A DNA stretch of 28,170 nucleotides. Source: Myxococcales bacterium. GTDB lineage: Bacteria > Myxococcota > Myxococcia > Myxococcales > Myxococcaceae. The notes beneath the pieces were generated by a model. It saw only the letters and a list, made by a program, of their open reading frames with translations, was not told where the DNA came from and did no database searches. Position numbers and translations under genes: made by a program. This document shows positions 6,428 to 14,452 of this stretch, piece by piece. Within the stretch, counting starts at the first letter, position 1, and each line of letters opens with the position of its first letter. Location of the stretch: positions 21,624 to 49,793 of the forward strand of contig PMBV01000081.1 of assembly GCA_003153055.1 (NCBI GenBank). The letters run 5' to 3'.

Positions 6428-8785
6428 TCAGCCAACCAGCGCCGCGAGCTCGTCGCGAGTGATGAGACGGCGCCACTTGAGGCGCTCAGTGCAGGCCCAT
6501 CGCGCCGCTGTCTGGCCCCAGCGAATCGCCTCCTCCACCGGTCGGCCCTCGAGCACGTGGGCGGTGAGGAAGCCCGCGGCGAGGCTGTCTCCGGCGCCGT
6601 TGGTGTCGACCACGGGCCGGTCGAGGTCCACTGGAGGGAAGGCGCGGTAGCCCTCCGAGGTGTACAGCGCAGCGCCCCGCGGACCCATGCCGAAGACGAT
6701 GATGGCCTGGGGGTTCCTCTGGAGGAGTGCCGCGCCGATGGTCTGGGGCTCCAGGTTGACGGCGGAACAGAACAGCACCTTCGAGGCGTCGATGAAGTCG
6801 CGACGGTAGGGGTCGTCCAGGCTCGTCAGGTCCTGCAGGTCCGTGGAGATGACGAGTCCGAGCTCCTTGGCGATGGGCAGCAGGTGACGCGCCCAGTTGG
6901 GCAGGTGAAAGTGGGCCAGCCGCGCGCCAGTCAGGAAGGCTCGGCACTGCTCCAGGTTGGGCGCCAGACGCATGTGTGACTTGCCGTCGTAGAAGTTCTT
7001 GCGGCTGCCGTCGCGCGCCATCAGGTTGATGGAGCGTGCGGTGCCAGCGGGGTCGACGAAGGTCAGCGCGTCGACGCGCGCGGAGGTGAGCTCCTCTGAA
7101 ATCCACCGGCCGAGGGCGTCATCGCCGAGGGAGCCGATGAAGCCCGTTCGCCGCCCCAGCGCTGCGAAGCCGAAGGAGGAGTACCCGCCGGCTTGTCCAA
7201 TGGTGTCGACATCGTCGGTGAAGCTCGACTCCCAGGCCGCGGGGTTGAAGCCCTCGGGGAGGTAGACGTTGGTGTCGATGCCGATGTTGCCGACGACCAC
7301 CACCTCGCGGCTCGCCCGAGGCTGGAGGAGCTCCACGCCCGAGCGCCTGGCTCCGAGGACCTGGATGATGGCACCGGCGCGAGGCGGGAGCTCGACCCGG
7401 AGCCGCCCACCGTCACGGCTCAACCGAGGCGTACCCTCGCACGTCACCGGCTCACCTGGAGGCGAGTCGAAGGCCAGGCTCGTCGTCGTGTCGCCCGCGT
7501 TGACCGCGACGAGGAAGGTCTCGTGCTCGTCGCTCCGCACCAACGCGTAGCTCGCGCCCTCGGCGTGCACCGAGCGATAGGCGCCAGTGCGCAGCGAAGG
7601 GTGCGTTCGCCTCAGGGCAATCAGCCGACGGTGGAGCGCCAGCGCTTCGTGGTTCCACTGGCTGGCATCGGGGAAGCCCCGGCGGCAGTCGGGCGGGAGC
7701 CCGCCTCGAAGGCCCACCTCGGTGCCGTAGTAGATGCAGGGCGCCCCGGGGAAGGTGAAGAGCAACAGGTTGGCCAGCGTGACGGTCGCCTCGTCTCCCT
7801 GGGCCAGCGTCACGAGCCGCGCGACGTCGTGACCATCGATGAAGTTGAGCTGGTGCCAGGTATGCCACGAGGAGTGACGGGCCAGGAGCTCCTCGACGCG
7901 CCGGGCGTACTCGGGCCCGTCAATGCCGCCGGCCCGCATGCTCCCTGGGTGGGCGTGGGAGGGCTCGAGACGGGAGCCCCCACAGAATTCGCGAACGGCG
8001 AAGTGCAGCGGGTAATTGGTGGCGCCGTCCCAAGCGTGGCCATCGAGGCCGGCCGAGGCGTCGCCCCAGGTTTCCCCGACGATGTACAGCTCTGGGTTGA
8101 TGGCTTTGACGGCGTGGCGCAGCTCCTCGAAGAGCGCCGGGTGCTCGACCTCGCTGGCCGCGTCGAGCCGCAGCCCGTCCACGCCCTTTCGAGCCCAATG
8201 CTCCGCGGCGCCCACCACGTACGCCCGCGCCCCGGGGCTCCGGTGATTCAGCACTGGCATGGAGACGTTCCCATTCCAGCACCGGTAGGTCGGCGGGCCT
8301 GAATAGGGGCGTACTGGGAAACCGTCGAGGTGAAACCAATCACGGTACGGAGAGCGCTCACCGTATTCGATGACATCGGCGAAGGGGAGGGCGCCGAGGC
8401 CGACGTGGTTGACGACGAGGTCGAGCACGACTCGAAGGCCTCGGGCGTGGGCGTCGCGGAGGAGCGCGTCGAGGGCCTCGTCTCCGCCGAGCATCGGGTC
8501 GACGTGGAGCAGGTCGAGTGGTTTGTAGCGGTGGGAGGTGGGGCTCGAGGTCACTGGCGTGAGGGAGAGCGCCGTGACGCCGAGGTCGGCGAGGCGATCC
8601 AAATGACGAGCGACCCCTCGCAGCGTGCCGCCCTTGTACGCCCGATGGGCCGGGGGCGCGTCCCATGGCTCGAAGACGTCGCGGCGGTAGGGGGCCAGCT
8701 CCGAAGGCCCGGGAGGTTCCAGGCGATCCGGGATGAACTCGTAGAAGACCGCGTCTGGCACCCAGCCGGGCATCGGTGACGTCAT
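6428..8785 (-). CDS. GH13 neopullulanase-type glycosidase fused to a PfkB sugar kinase
   Basis: One open frame encodes 785 residues; ATG 8785 follows AGGAGG closely. There is no signal peptide, so the protein should be cytosolic. Residues about 6-475 are a GH13 alpha-amylase-family enzyme: DLVVNH (122-127), nucleophile Asp208 in GLRLD, acid/base Glu238 in VGETWGD, Asp320 in FIDGHD, and MPVLN (176-180), matching the MPKLN-type signature of neopullulanase/cyclomaltodextrinase subfamilies. A C-terminal beta domain ends near 475. After a linker of about 18 residues, residues 494-785 form a PfkB carbohydrate kinase: AGGYSSFGFAALG (532-544) and DTNGAGDS (727-734) with catalytic Asp733. All key residues are present in both halves. 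Hydrolysis of maltodextrin-like substrates coupled to phosphorylation of a sugar is inferred; the kinase substrate is unknown. An internal GTG at codon 484 could also start a free kinase. Confidence 0.94.
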   Translation of the reverse strand: MTSPMPGWVPDAVFYEFIPDRLEPPGPSELAPYRRDVFEPWDAPPAHRAYKGGTLRGVARHLDRLADLGVTALSLTPVTSSPTSHRYKPLDLLHVDPMLGGDEALDALLRDAHARGLRVVLDLVVNHVGLGALPFADVIEYGERSPYRDWFHLDGFPVRPYSGPPTYRCWNGNVSMPVLNHRSPGARAYVVGAAEHWARKGVDGLRLDAASEVEHPALFEELRHAVKAINPELYIVGETWGDASAGLDGHAWDGATNYPLHFAVREFCGGSRLEPSHAHPGSMRAGGIDGPEYARRVEELLARHSSWHTWHQLNFIDGHDVARLVTLAQGDEATVTLANLLLFTFPGAPCIYYGTEVGLRGGLPPDCRRGFPDASQWNHEALALHRRLIALRRTHPSLRTGAYRSVHAEGASYALVRSDEHETFLVAVNAGDTTTSLAFDSPPGEPVTCEGTPRLSRDGGRLRVELPPRAGAIIQVLGARRSGVELLQPRASREVVVVGNIGIDTNVYLPEGFNPAAWESSFTDDVDTIGQAGGYSSFGFAALGRRTGFIGSLGDDALGRWISEELTSARVDALTFVDPAGTARSINLMARDGSRKNFYDGKSHMRLAPNLEQCRAFLTGARLAHFHLPNWARHLLPIAKELGLVISTDLQDLTSLDDPYRRDFIDASKVLFCSAVNLEPQTIGAALLQRNPQAIIVFGMGPRGAALYTSEGYRAFPPVDLDRPVVDTNGAGDSLAAGFLTAHVLEGRPVEEAIRWGQTAARWACTERLKWRRLITRDELAALVG

Positions 8786-8922
8786 ACTCCTCCTGCCCAC
8801 TCGAAGCGGAGGTCTGGTGACCCGATTGATTCGGCGCCTCGGAATCGCTCCCGGAAAGAGACCACCCTGCTGCACCGAGGTCTCGCCAACGGACAGAAGG
8901 AGTGCAAGAAGCACTACCACTC
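8786..8922. promoter_or_regulatory. Divergent intergenic region between GH13-PfkB fusion and small membrane protein
   Basis: These 137 bases lie between two divergent starts and should contain both promoters. The minus-strand ribosome site (AGGAGG on that strand) adjoins the ATG at 8785. On the plus side GAAGGA at 8896-8901 abuts a GTG at 8902, while the ATG at 8923 has only AAGAAG at a long distance. No clear -35/-10 pair or maltose-type operator dyad was identified by eye. Confidence 0.35.
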
Positions 8923-9213
8923 ATGTCGAAGCTCAAGCCACTCGCGGCCTTCGGCTGCTGGGCAGTCGCCGCCATGGTGCTCTTGGTTGGTGGAGGGCTC
9001 ATTGCGACGAACCACGAGGGCGGATTCATGCCAGATTTCCAGCTTCATCTTGGCGCTGGGATACTGGCAGTTGGCAACGGCCTCTCGCTGCTCCTCAACT
9101 CTTCCTACTGGGCCAGTTTCAACAGACCAGGCTGGCTCTCTGGAGTCATCGCCCTGCAGCTGTTCGGTGTGGCACTCACCGTTGGAGTGCTGGCCTGGCA
9201 GTCGGCCACGTAG
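8923..9213 (+). CDS. Small three-segment membrane protein, unknown function
   Basis: The product is 96 residues, mostly hydrophobic. Three membrane segments are visible at about 8-28, 42-60 and 72-92, separated by short polar turns (NHEGGFMPDFQ and SYWASFNRPG). No enzymatic or transport motif is seen. The start could instead be the GTG at 8902, seven codons upstream, which has GAAGGA immediately before it; neither site has ideal spacing. It is divergent from the GH13-PfkB gene and upstream of the ricin-type lipoprotein gene. The family is not recognised. Confidence 0.7.
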   Translation: MSKLKPLAAFGCWAVAAMVLLVGGGLIATNHEGGFMPDFQLHLGAGILAVGNGLSLLLNSSYWASFNRPGWLSGVIALQLFGVALTVGVLAWQSAT

Positions 9214-9360
9214 AGGGATTCCGGCCCGCGGGCTCAAGGCGCTCCAGAATGGCCACCGCGGCGCTGAAGCCAGCGCCCTCTGATTTCGTGAGCCACTTCT
9301 TCCCGCGGCTGCGCGTCTGACGTGGTGGCAATTACGCCCCCGCGCATTCGGAGCAGGCAC

Positions 9361-10872
9361 ATGGTCTTACCGTCTCCTTCTCGACTGACCCAGGCAACCC
9401 TCGCGGCGGCCGTCGCACTCGGCCTCAGCTGCGGCCCAACCAATGACGACACCGTTACCCAAAGTTCGCTCCACACCCAACAGGCGTTGCTCGCCGCCGC
9501 GCCTGAAGAATTCGCCATCGAAGTACCAGGCTCGGGCCGATGCATGGACGTGCCGTCGTTCAGCACCGCGAGCGGTACCATCATGCAGCAGTACTCATGT
9601 CACTTCGATGCCAACCAGCTCTGGCGCTTCACGCCGGCCGGCCCGCCTGGCCAGGCCATTTACCAAATCACCTCTCGCACCAGCGGCCTCGCCCTCGACA
9701 TACCCGGATTCTCATCGCTACCAGGCACCCAGCTTCAACAATTCACACCGAACGGCGGCACGAATCAGCAGTTTCGCGCCATTGACGCCGGCAACGGCCT
9801 CGTTCGCCTTCAAGCCGTCAACAGCAACCTCTGTCTTTCGGTCAACCACAGCTACACGTGCATCTCTGGCCGGTGCTTCGACTCGCCTGACAACTTCAAC
9901 GATGGCCAGCCCTTTCGACAGTATGTCTGCAGCACCACCGACTGGCGACAGCAGTTGCACATTGAACGCCGCGGCACGTTGACGAAGAAGGCGCTCGTCG
10001 TCGTGATGCAAAACGGAGGATACCAGGGTGGCTTACCTTTCAACCCACAGATCAACCTGGGCAGTCAGCCTGTCGGCCTGCATTTTTCGTGCAGCGGCTT
10101 TCAGGTCGACCTCGGTCTGACCGCGACCATCACCGACGCCATCAATCAGCTCCGCAACCATGGCCTGCCACTTATGTGTCTCAATCCTGGTAACTGGTCA
10201 GTTACAACCATCATGCAGGCAGTGAGCCTCAGCGCCGCTGATGTCCTCCAACGAGGCACCAGCTTCGTGCCCGAGGAAATCGCAGCGGGCACCATTCACA
10301 CCCTCGCTGACCTGAACTACGACGCTGTGCGAATTCTGCAGGGCAGCGATTTTGGGCTCACGCGACTTCGTCAAGAGCTCCTGAGCCTGTCGGCGTCGTA
10401 CGTCATCGACCTGCACGTGCTCGCACATGGAGACGCCTCGGGCTTCGGGCTGAACGACGAGTTCAACGCGACCTCGATTCGGCAACTCCACGACATTGTT
10501 GGTCTCAACCTCCGCACCGTGTATCAACAGAACTGCAACGCGAGCGGCCTCAACGACGACTTTCGAGTGGCCGGAGCACGCGTCGTCAGCGGTTCCAGCG
10601 GCATCAACTCAATGCCCATCGCGTACGGCTTCTTCTTGCGCCGCTGGGTCGCTGGCGAAACCTTCGCAGGCGCCGTGAGCCACTCGTACGACGACGTGGC
10701 ACCGATGTACGGCGTCGCGTACCACTTTGTCGACCTCTACGATGAGGGCGCGCAACAGTCACGGGACCCGGGTCAGTACAGCGTCACTGGCAACCTGAGC
10801 CCAGATGACGAACTGCTCAACAGCGTGCAACTCCTCGACGGCGACGGGTCGATTACGAAGAACCAGCTCTGA
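9361..10872 (+). CDS. Exported ricin-type lectin protein with a putative caspase-like C-terminal domain
   Basis: ATG 9361 follows GGAGCAGG at good distance. The 503-residue product begins with an export signal ending ALGLSC (Cys24), a slightly non-canonical lipobox, so a surface or secreted lipoprotein is likely. Residues about 50-205 form a ricin B/beta-trefoil carbohydrate-binding domain with QxW-type repeats NQLWRF (86-91), NQQFRA (135-140) and a weaker third, plus Cys pairs. From 208 on is a separate domain. Its strand YVIDLHVLAHGD (His356-Gly357) and strand LRTVYQQNCNAS (Cys392) resemble the His-Gly/Cys arrangement of caspase-fold peptidases (CHAT, gingipain, clostripain). That assignment is inference. 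Codons are less GC-rich than in neighbouring genes, which may mean later acquisition. Confidence 0.88.
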   Translation: MVLPSPSRLTQATLAAAVALGLSCGPTNDDTVTQSSLHTQQALLAAAPEEFAIEVPGSGRCMDVPSFSTASGTIMQQYSCHFDANQLWRFTPAGPPGQAIYQITSRTSGLALDIPGFSSLPGTQLQQFTPNGGTNQQFRAIDAGNGLVRLQAVNSNLCLSVNHSYTCISGRCFDSPDNFNDGQPFRQYVCSTTDWRQQLHIERRGTLTKKALVVVMQNGGYQGGLPFNPQINLGSQPVGLHFSCSGFQVDLGLTATITDAINQLRNHGLPLMCLNPGNWSVTTIMQAVSLSAADVLQRGTSFVPEEIAAGTIHTLADLNYDAVRILQGSDFGLTRLRQELLSLSASYVIDLHVLAHGDASGFGLNDEFNATSIRQLHDIVGLNLRTVYQQNCNASGLNDDFRVAGARVVSGSSGINSMPIAYGFFLRRWVAGETFAGAVSHSYDDVAPMYGVAYHFVDLYDEGAQQSRDPGQYSVTGNLSPDDELLNSVQLLDGDGSITKNQL

Positions 10873-10953
10873 AGAGGAAACAGGTTGGCTCCCCGCCAAT
10901 CGGCCTGGTCGTGAGCTTCCTGGCATGGCGACCTGCTACAACCGGCAGGAGCC

Positions 10954-11031
10954 ATGGCTCACCCTCGAAAGAGCGTCTTTCGCGACACCGGCGAACTCGA
11001 GAACGATCCAGAGATGGCGGCGCCCCTGTGA
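10954..11031 (+). CDS. 25-codon ORF overlapping the B12-binding gene (GTGA overlap)
   Basis: A short frame begins at ATG 10954, just after GGCAGGAG (AGGAG two bases from the ATG, closer than usual). It ends in TGA at 11029-11031, which overlaps the GTG start of the next gene by GTGA (11028-11031). It encodes a charged 25-residue peptide beginning MAHPRKSVFRD and ending PEMAAPL, without a hydrophobic segment. The exact stop/start overlap is typical of translational coupling, and the downstream GTG has no good ribosome site of its own. It may be a coupling or leader peptide rather than a functional protein. Moderate to low confidence. Confidence 0.42.
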   Translation: MAHPRKSVFRDTGELENDPEMAAPL

Positions 11032-11816
11032 TCCGCTGGTGCTGCTATTGCCAAGACTTCATCGGCGAATGCGCGCCCTATGACGACGTGAGCGTGACCC
11101 ATGGGATCTGCGAACCGTGCCGTGAGCGCCTCGTACGCGGGGACCCGTTGAAGGAGCAGACGGCTTCGGTGCGCGCGTTGAGCAACAAGCTCTTCGAGAG
11201 CGCCCGCCAGGGTGACCATGCAGCGTGCGCCGCCACCCTCGCCGAAGCCAAAACGGTCGGCATGGACGGCGTGTCGATTCTGGTCGGCCTCGTCCAGCCC
11301 GCTCTGTATCGGGCGGGCCTCCAATGGCAGGGCGGGCAGATGTCGGTGGCAGAGGAGCACCGGGTGACGAGTTGGTGTGAACGCATGTTCGCGTTGCTCG
11401 CGCCCGCTCCAATGAGACCGCCGCCGGTGGATCTGCTGATTCTCCAGGCGCCTGGAAACGCGCATACGCTCGGGCCTCGCTTCGCGCGCGAGGTCCTCTC
11501 CGCCTGGGGACTGTCCGTGGAGGTCGTGGTGCCGGAGCTGCCGCTGGACGAGGCGGTTGCGCTCGTGAGGCAGTGGAGGCCGCGGGTGGTCGGGCTGTCC
11601 TGTGCGCTGGCCTCGCAGGTGCCGGTCGCGACCGCGTACATCACTCAGCTTCGCGCCCGCCTGTGGCCGGCCATCGGAATGCGCTATCTGCTCTCGGGAT
11701 TCGCGTTTCGCCTCGGCGGGGGCGCTGAGGTCCCTCGGATGGAAGCGGGCATCGACGCGGCCGTGGAACTGTCCTCGGCGAGACAGATCATCGCCGAGTC
11801 GGAACATCGAGACTGA
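11028..11816 (+). CDS. B12-binding sensor-like protein with CarH-type Wx9EH motif and N-terminal Cys cluster
   Basis: The start is the GTG at 11028, which overlaps the stop of the mini-ORF. The 262-residue product opens with a probable zinc motif, Cys5-x2-Cys8 and HGIC28-x2-Cys31, like the CxxC...HGICxxC tags found on many sensor proteins. Residues about 48-125 match the helical B12-cap domain, with Trp100-x9-Glu110-His111, the Wx9EH signature of CarH-type photoreceptors. Residues about 133-255 match a Rossmann-like B12-binding domain. The usual DxHxxG reads NAHTLG (144-149), keeping His146, which would coordinate cobalt. Ser191 lies 42 residues after Gly149, as in methionine-synthase-type domains, though the SxL is SCA. 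There is no DNA-binding domain. A light- or B12-responsive partner protein is inferred. It converges on the kinase gene. Confidence 0.88.
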   Translation: MIRWCCYCQDFIGECAPYDDVSVTHGICEPCRERLVRGDPLKEQTASVRALSNKLFESARQGDHAACAATLAEAKTVGMDGVSILVGLVQPALYRAGLQWQGGQMSVAEEHRVTSWCERMFALLAPAPMRPPPVDLLILQAPGNAHTLGPRFAREVLSAWGLSVEVVVPELPLDEAVALVRQWRPRVVGLSCALASQVPVATAYITQLRARLWPAIGMRYLLSGFAFRLGGGAEVPRMEAGIDAAVELSSARQIIAESEHRD

Positions 11817-11844
11817 AATCTGAGGTGGCTTCCCAGTACGCGAT

Positions 11845-14412
11845 TCAGAGACCGTGCCGCGACGCGAGCTCGCGCAGTTCGGCGTCGGCGGCACCCGAGG
11901 TCCTCAACGCTGCCACCAGGGGTCGCGCGTCCTCCAGGCGCCCGAGCTCGATCAACACCTGAGCCAGCCGACCGCGCTGCTTCACCGGTGCCTCCTCCAC
12001 GCCTCCCACCGCGCTGAAGAAATGAAGCGCTCGTTGAAAGAGCTCGCCCGGGTCCTTTCCTTCGAGGCGTCGCACTCGACCCAGCTCGAGGTACGAGACG
12101 CCGACGTCGGCCTGGAAGCTCGGGTCGCTCTTGGCGAGAGAATCGCGCAGGCCGAGCGCCCGGACGTGGGCCTCGCGGGACGCCGCCGCGTGCCCCTGCT
12201 TCCGCTCGACGCGGCCCACGTTGGTGAGCCCATCGGCGAGCGCGGCCTGAGCGAAGGCGTTCTCGGGCTCCTTCGCGAGGAAGCGCTCCGAGAGCTTCAC
12301 GTCTTCGCGATACTCCATCAGGGCCCCATCGAGCTTGCCCTGGTCTTCCCTGGCGCGCCCGAGAAAGGAATGGGACGCCGAGACCCCGTCGATGCGAATC
12401 GCGTTCTCCGGGTCTCTGGCGAGCGCAGCCTGACTCAGGGCCAAGGCGTCCACGGCCAGCGCTTCGGCCTCCGACGGTCTGCCTGCCAAGCGCGTGACCC
12501 GCCCGAGATCGTTCATCGAGATGGCGAGGAAATCCTCCAACTCCAGGTCCTGGGGGAATTCGGTATGCAACCCGCGGGCGCGAACCAGGTTCTCGGTGAA
12601 TGCTGCCTCGGCCTCCTTCTCCGAGCCGAGCGCCTCCAGGGCGCGGCCAAGGTAGATGAAGCCCTTGGTCTGCGAGAAGCGAACGTCGCGACTGGGCGTG
12701 GCGATGCCCTCCAGGTGTTGCAACGCGAGTCGATGCACCGGCACCGCCTCCGCCGGGCGCCCCAGCGCGAAGAGCACCCGGCCGCGATCATTCTCCGCCT
12801 CCCCGAGGTTCGCGCGCAGCTCGGCATCCGCGGGAGCACCCTCGAGCGGCGAGCGCAGCTCCGAGCCCGCGTGCTCGAACTCCACGAGCGCCGCGGCGAG
12901 CTCTCCCCGCTCTTCGAACACGCGACCCTGCAGGGAGGCGGCGAAGGCCCGCAGCAGGTGCACCTCGGTGGTCGGCGCCGACGCCATCAACAGCTCGCGC
13001 GAGTGCTTCACCAACCCGGCGGCGTCATCGCCCTTCGCCTGCGCCAGTCGCAGGTAGGCGAGCTGTTGCAGCATGCGCGCTCGCTTCTCGGGGGCCATCT
13101 CGTCGGCCGGCACGGTCTCGAAGTAGCGCTGCACCGCCTTCGACACGTCCTCGAGCACGTCGAGGCGGCTCGAAGGCTCGAGCTTGCGGCGGAGATCACC
13201 CATCATGAAGTCGACGAGCTCCTCGGCGTGTAGGCGCGAAGCCTCCGCCCGAGCTCTCGCGGCCCGCGCCTCTCGAGCCTGCACGGCCGTCGAGATCGCC
13301 CCCGCGACCAAGGAAATCGCGACCAGCGCCGCGGCGCCGACGGCGAGGCGGTTGCGCCTGACGAACTTGCCCAGCCGGTAGCCGAAGGTCGCGGGCCGCG
13401 CCCGCACCGGCTGCCCCGACTGCCAACGCAGCAGGTCCTCGGCGAGTTGATCGACCGTCGCATAGCGAAACTCGGGCTCCTTTCGCAACGCGGTGAGAAT
13501 GATGGTGTCGAGGTCCGCCCCCAGGCGCGGCGCGGCCGGCTCCGCTTCGAGAATGGCCCGTTCGAGCGTCTCTCCGTCCCCGAGGAACGGCCGCCGGCCA
13601 ACCAGCAACTCGTAGAGGATGACGCCCAGCGCCCACACATCACAGGCAGTGCTCACCCGCTCCCCGCGGAGTTGCTCAGGGCTGGCATACACCGGAGTGA
13701 GCAGTTGCTGGCCCGTCCTGGTGCGGTCCCGGGCGTCGGGCGCGAGCACCTTGGCGATGCCGAAATCGAGCAACTTGAGCTCGCCTCCCGCGGTGACGAG
13801 CACGTTGCCGGGCTTGAGATCGCGGTGTACCACCAGGTGCCGGTGCGCATACTGCACCGCGCTCGCGAGCTTCTGAAAGAGCGCCAGGCGAGAGGCCCGG
13901 TCGAGCTGGCGGTGCTCGCACCACTCGAGCAGCGACTGGCCTTCGACGTACTCCATGACCAGCCAGGGCCGCCCGCCAGGCGTCGCTCCGCCATCGAGCA
14001 GACGCGCGATGTTCGGGTGTTGCAACGAGGCGAGTATCTGCCGCTCGTCTTTGAAGCGGGCGAGGAGATCGTCGGTGTCGATGCCGCGCCGCATCAACTT
14101 GAGCGCGGCGTGCATCATGAACACGCCATCGGAGCGCTCGGCCAGGTACACCGTGCCCATGCCTCCCCGCCCGAGCTCGCGCAGGAGGCGCCAGGGCCCG
14201 ACCTCGGCAGGGACCGCCTCCGTGGGAGAGGCGGCAGGTGCCTCGAGGAAGGCGCCAGCGAGCTCGTCTGCCTCGAGCAGGGAGCGCGCCTCGGCGAGCA
14301 GCGCCGCGTCAGTGCCACAGACCTCCTCGAGGCAGCGAGCTCGTGCCGGGCCCTCGAGCTCGAGCGCCAATTGAAACACTTCATTCACCCTCGCCCAGCG
14401 GCTCGCGTTCAT
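11845..14412 (-). CDS. Transmembrane Ser/Thr protein kinase with TPR-rich sensor region
   Basis: The product has 855 residues. Residues 1-60 are the short helical lead often seen in this kinase class. The kinase domain spans about 73-335: glycine loop GRGGMG (81-86), Lys105, HRDLKPGN (196-203, catalytic Asp198), DFG (216-218), SPE in place of APE (244-246). All catalytic residues are intact. One membrane segment lies at about 357-376, followed by a coiled, Ala/Arg/Glu-rich helix. Residues about 410-845 are helical TPR-like repeats, probably a protein-binding sensor on the far side. The ATG at 14412 has no Shine-Dalgarno and a TAGAAT ten bases before it, suggesting a leaderless transcript. It is divergent from an ECF sigma gene 40 bases away; such pairs are common and suggest functional linkage. 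Confidence 0.97.
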   Translation of the reverse strand: MNASRWARVNEVFQLALELEGPARARCLEEVCGTDAALLAEARSLLEADELAGAFLEAPAASPTEAVPAEVGPWRLLRELGRGGMGTVYLAERSDGVFMMHAALKLMRRGIDTDDLLARFKDERQILASLQHPNIARLLDGGATPGGRPWLVMEYVEGQSLLEWCEHRQLDRASRLALFQKLASAVQYAHRHLVVHRDLKPGNVLVTAGGELKLLDFGIAKVLAPDARDRTRTGQQLLTPVYASPEQLRGERVSTACDVWALGVILYELLVGRRPFLGDGETLERAILEAEPAAPRLGADLDTIILTALRKEPEFRYATVDQLAEDLLRWQSGQPVRARPATFGYRLGKFVRRNRLAVGAAALVAISLVAGAISTAVQAREARAARARAEASRLHAEELVDFMMGDLRRKLEPSSRLDVLEDVSKAVQRYFETVPADEMAPEKRARMLQQLAYLRLAQAKGDDAAGLVKHSRELLMASAPTTEVHLLRAFAASLQGRVFEERGELAAALVEFEHAGSELRSPLEGAPADAELRANLGEAENDRGRVLFALGRPAEAVPVHRLALQHLEGIATPSRDVRFSQTKGFIYLGRALEALGSEKEAEAAFTENLVRARGLHTEFPQDLELEDFLAISMNDLGRVTRLAGRPSEAEALAVDALALSQAALARDPENAIRIDGVSASHSFLGRAREDQGKLDGALMEYREDVKLSERFLAKEPENAFAQAALADGLTNVGRVERKQGHAAASREAHVRALGLRDSLAKSDPSFQADVGVSYLELGRVRRLEGKDPGELFQRALHFFSAVGGVEEAPVKQRGRLAQVLIELGRLEDARPLVAALRTSGAADAELRELASRHGL

Positions 14413-14452
14413 CGCGCGAAGTATTCTAGAGTTTCATTTCAGAAGGAACCCC
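14413..14452. promoter_or_regulatory. Very short divergent promoter region with overlapping -10-like elements
   Basis: Only 40 bases separate the kinase ATG (14412, minus) from the sigma GTG (14453, plus). TATTCT at 14422-14427 on the plus strand and TAGAAT at 14428-14423 on the minus strand are -10-like and overlap almost completely. If both are used, the two genes compete for one site, and each -35 would lie inside the other gene or its leader. The minus transcript would be leaderless. AGAAGGA at 14441-14447 serves the sigma gene. This is inferred from sequence only. Confidence 0.4.

Noticed and set aside
9249..9320. 23-codon plus-strand ORF before the ricin-type gene
   Set aside because: No ribosome site and no feature in the peptide beyond chance.
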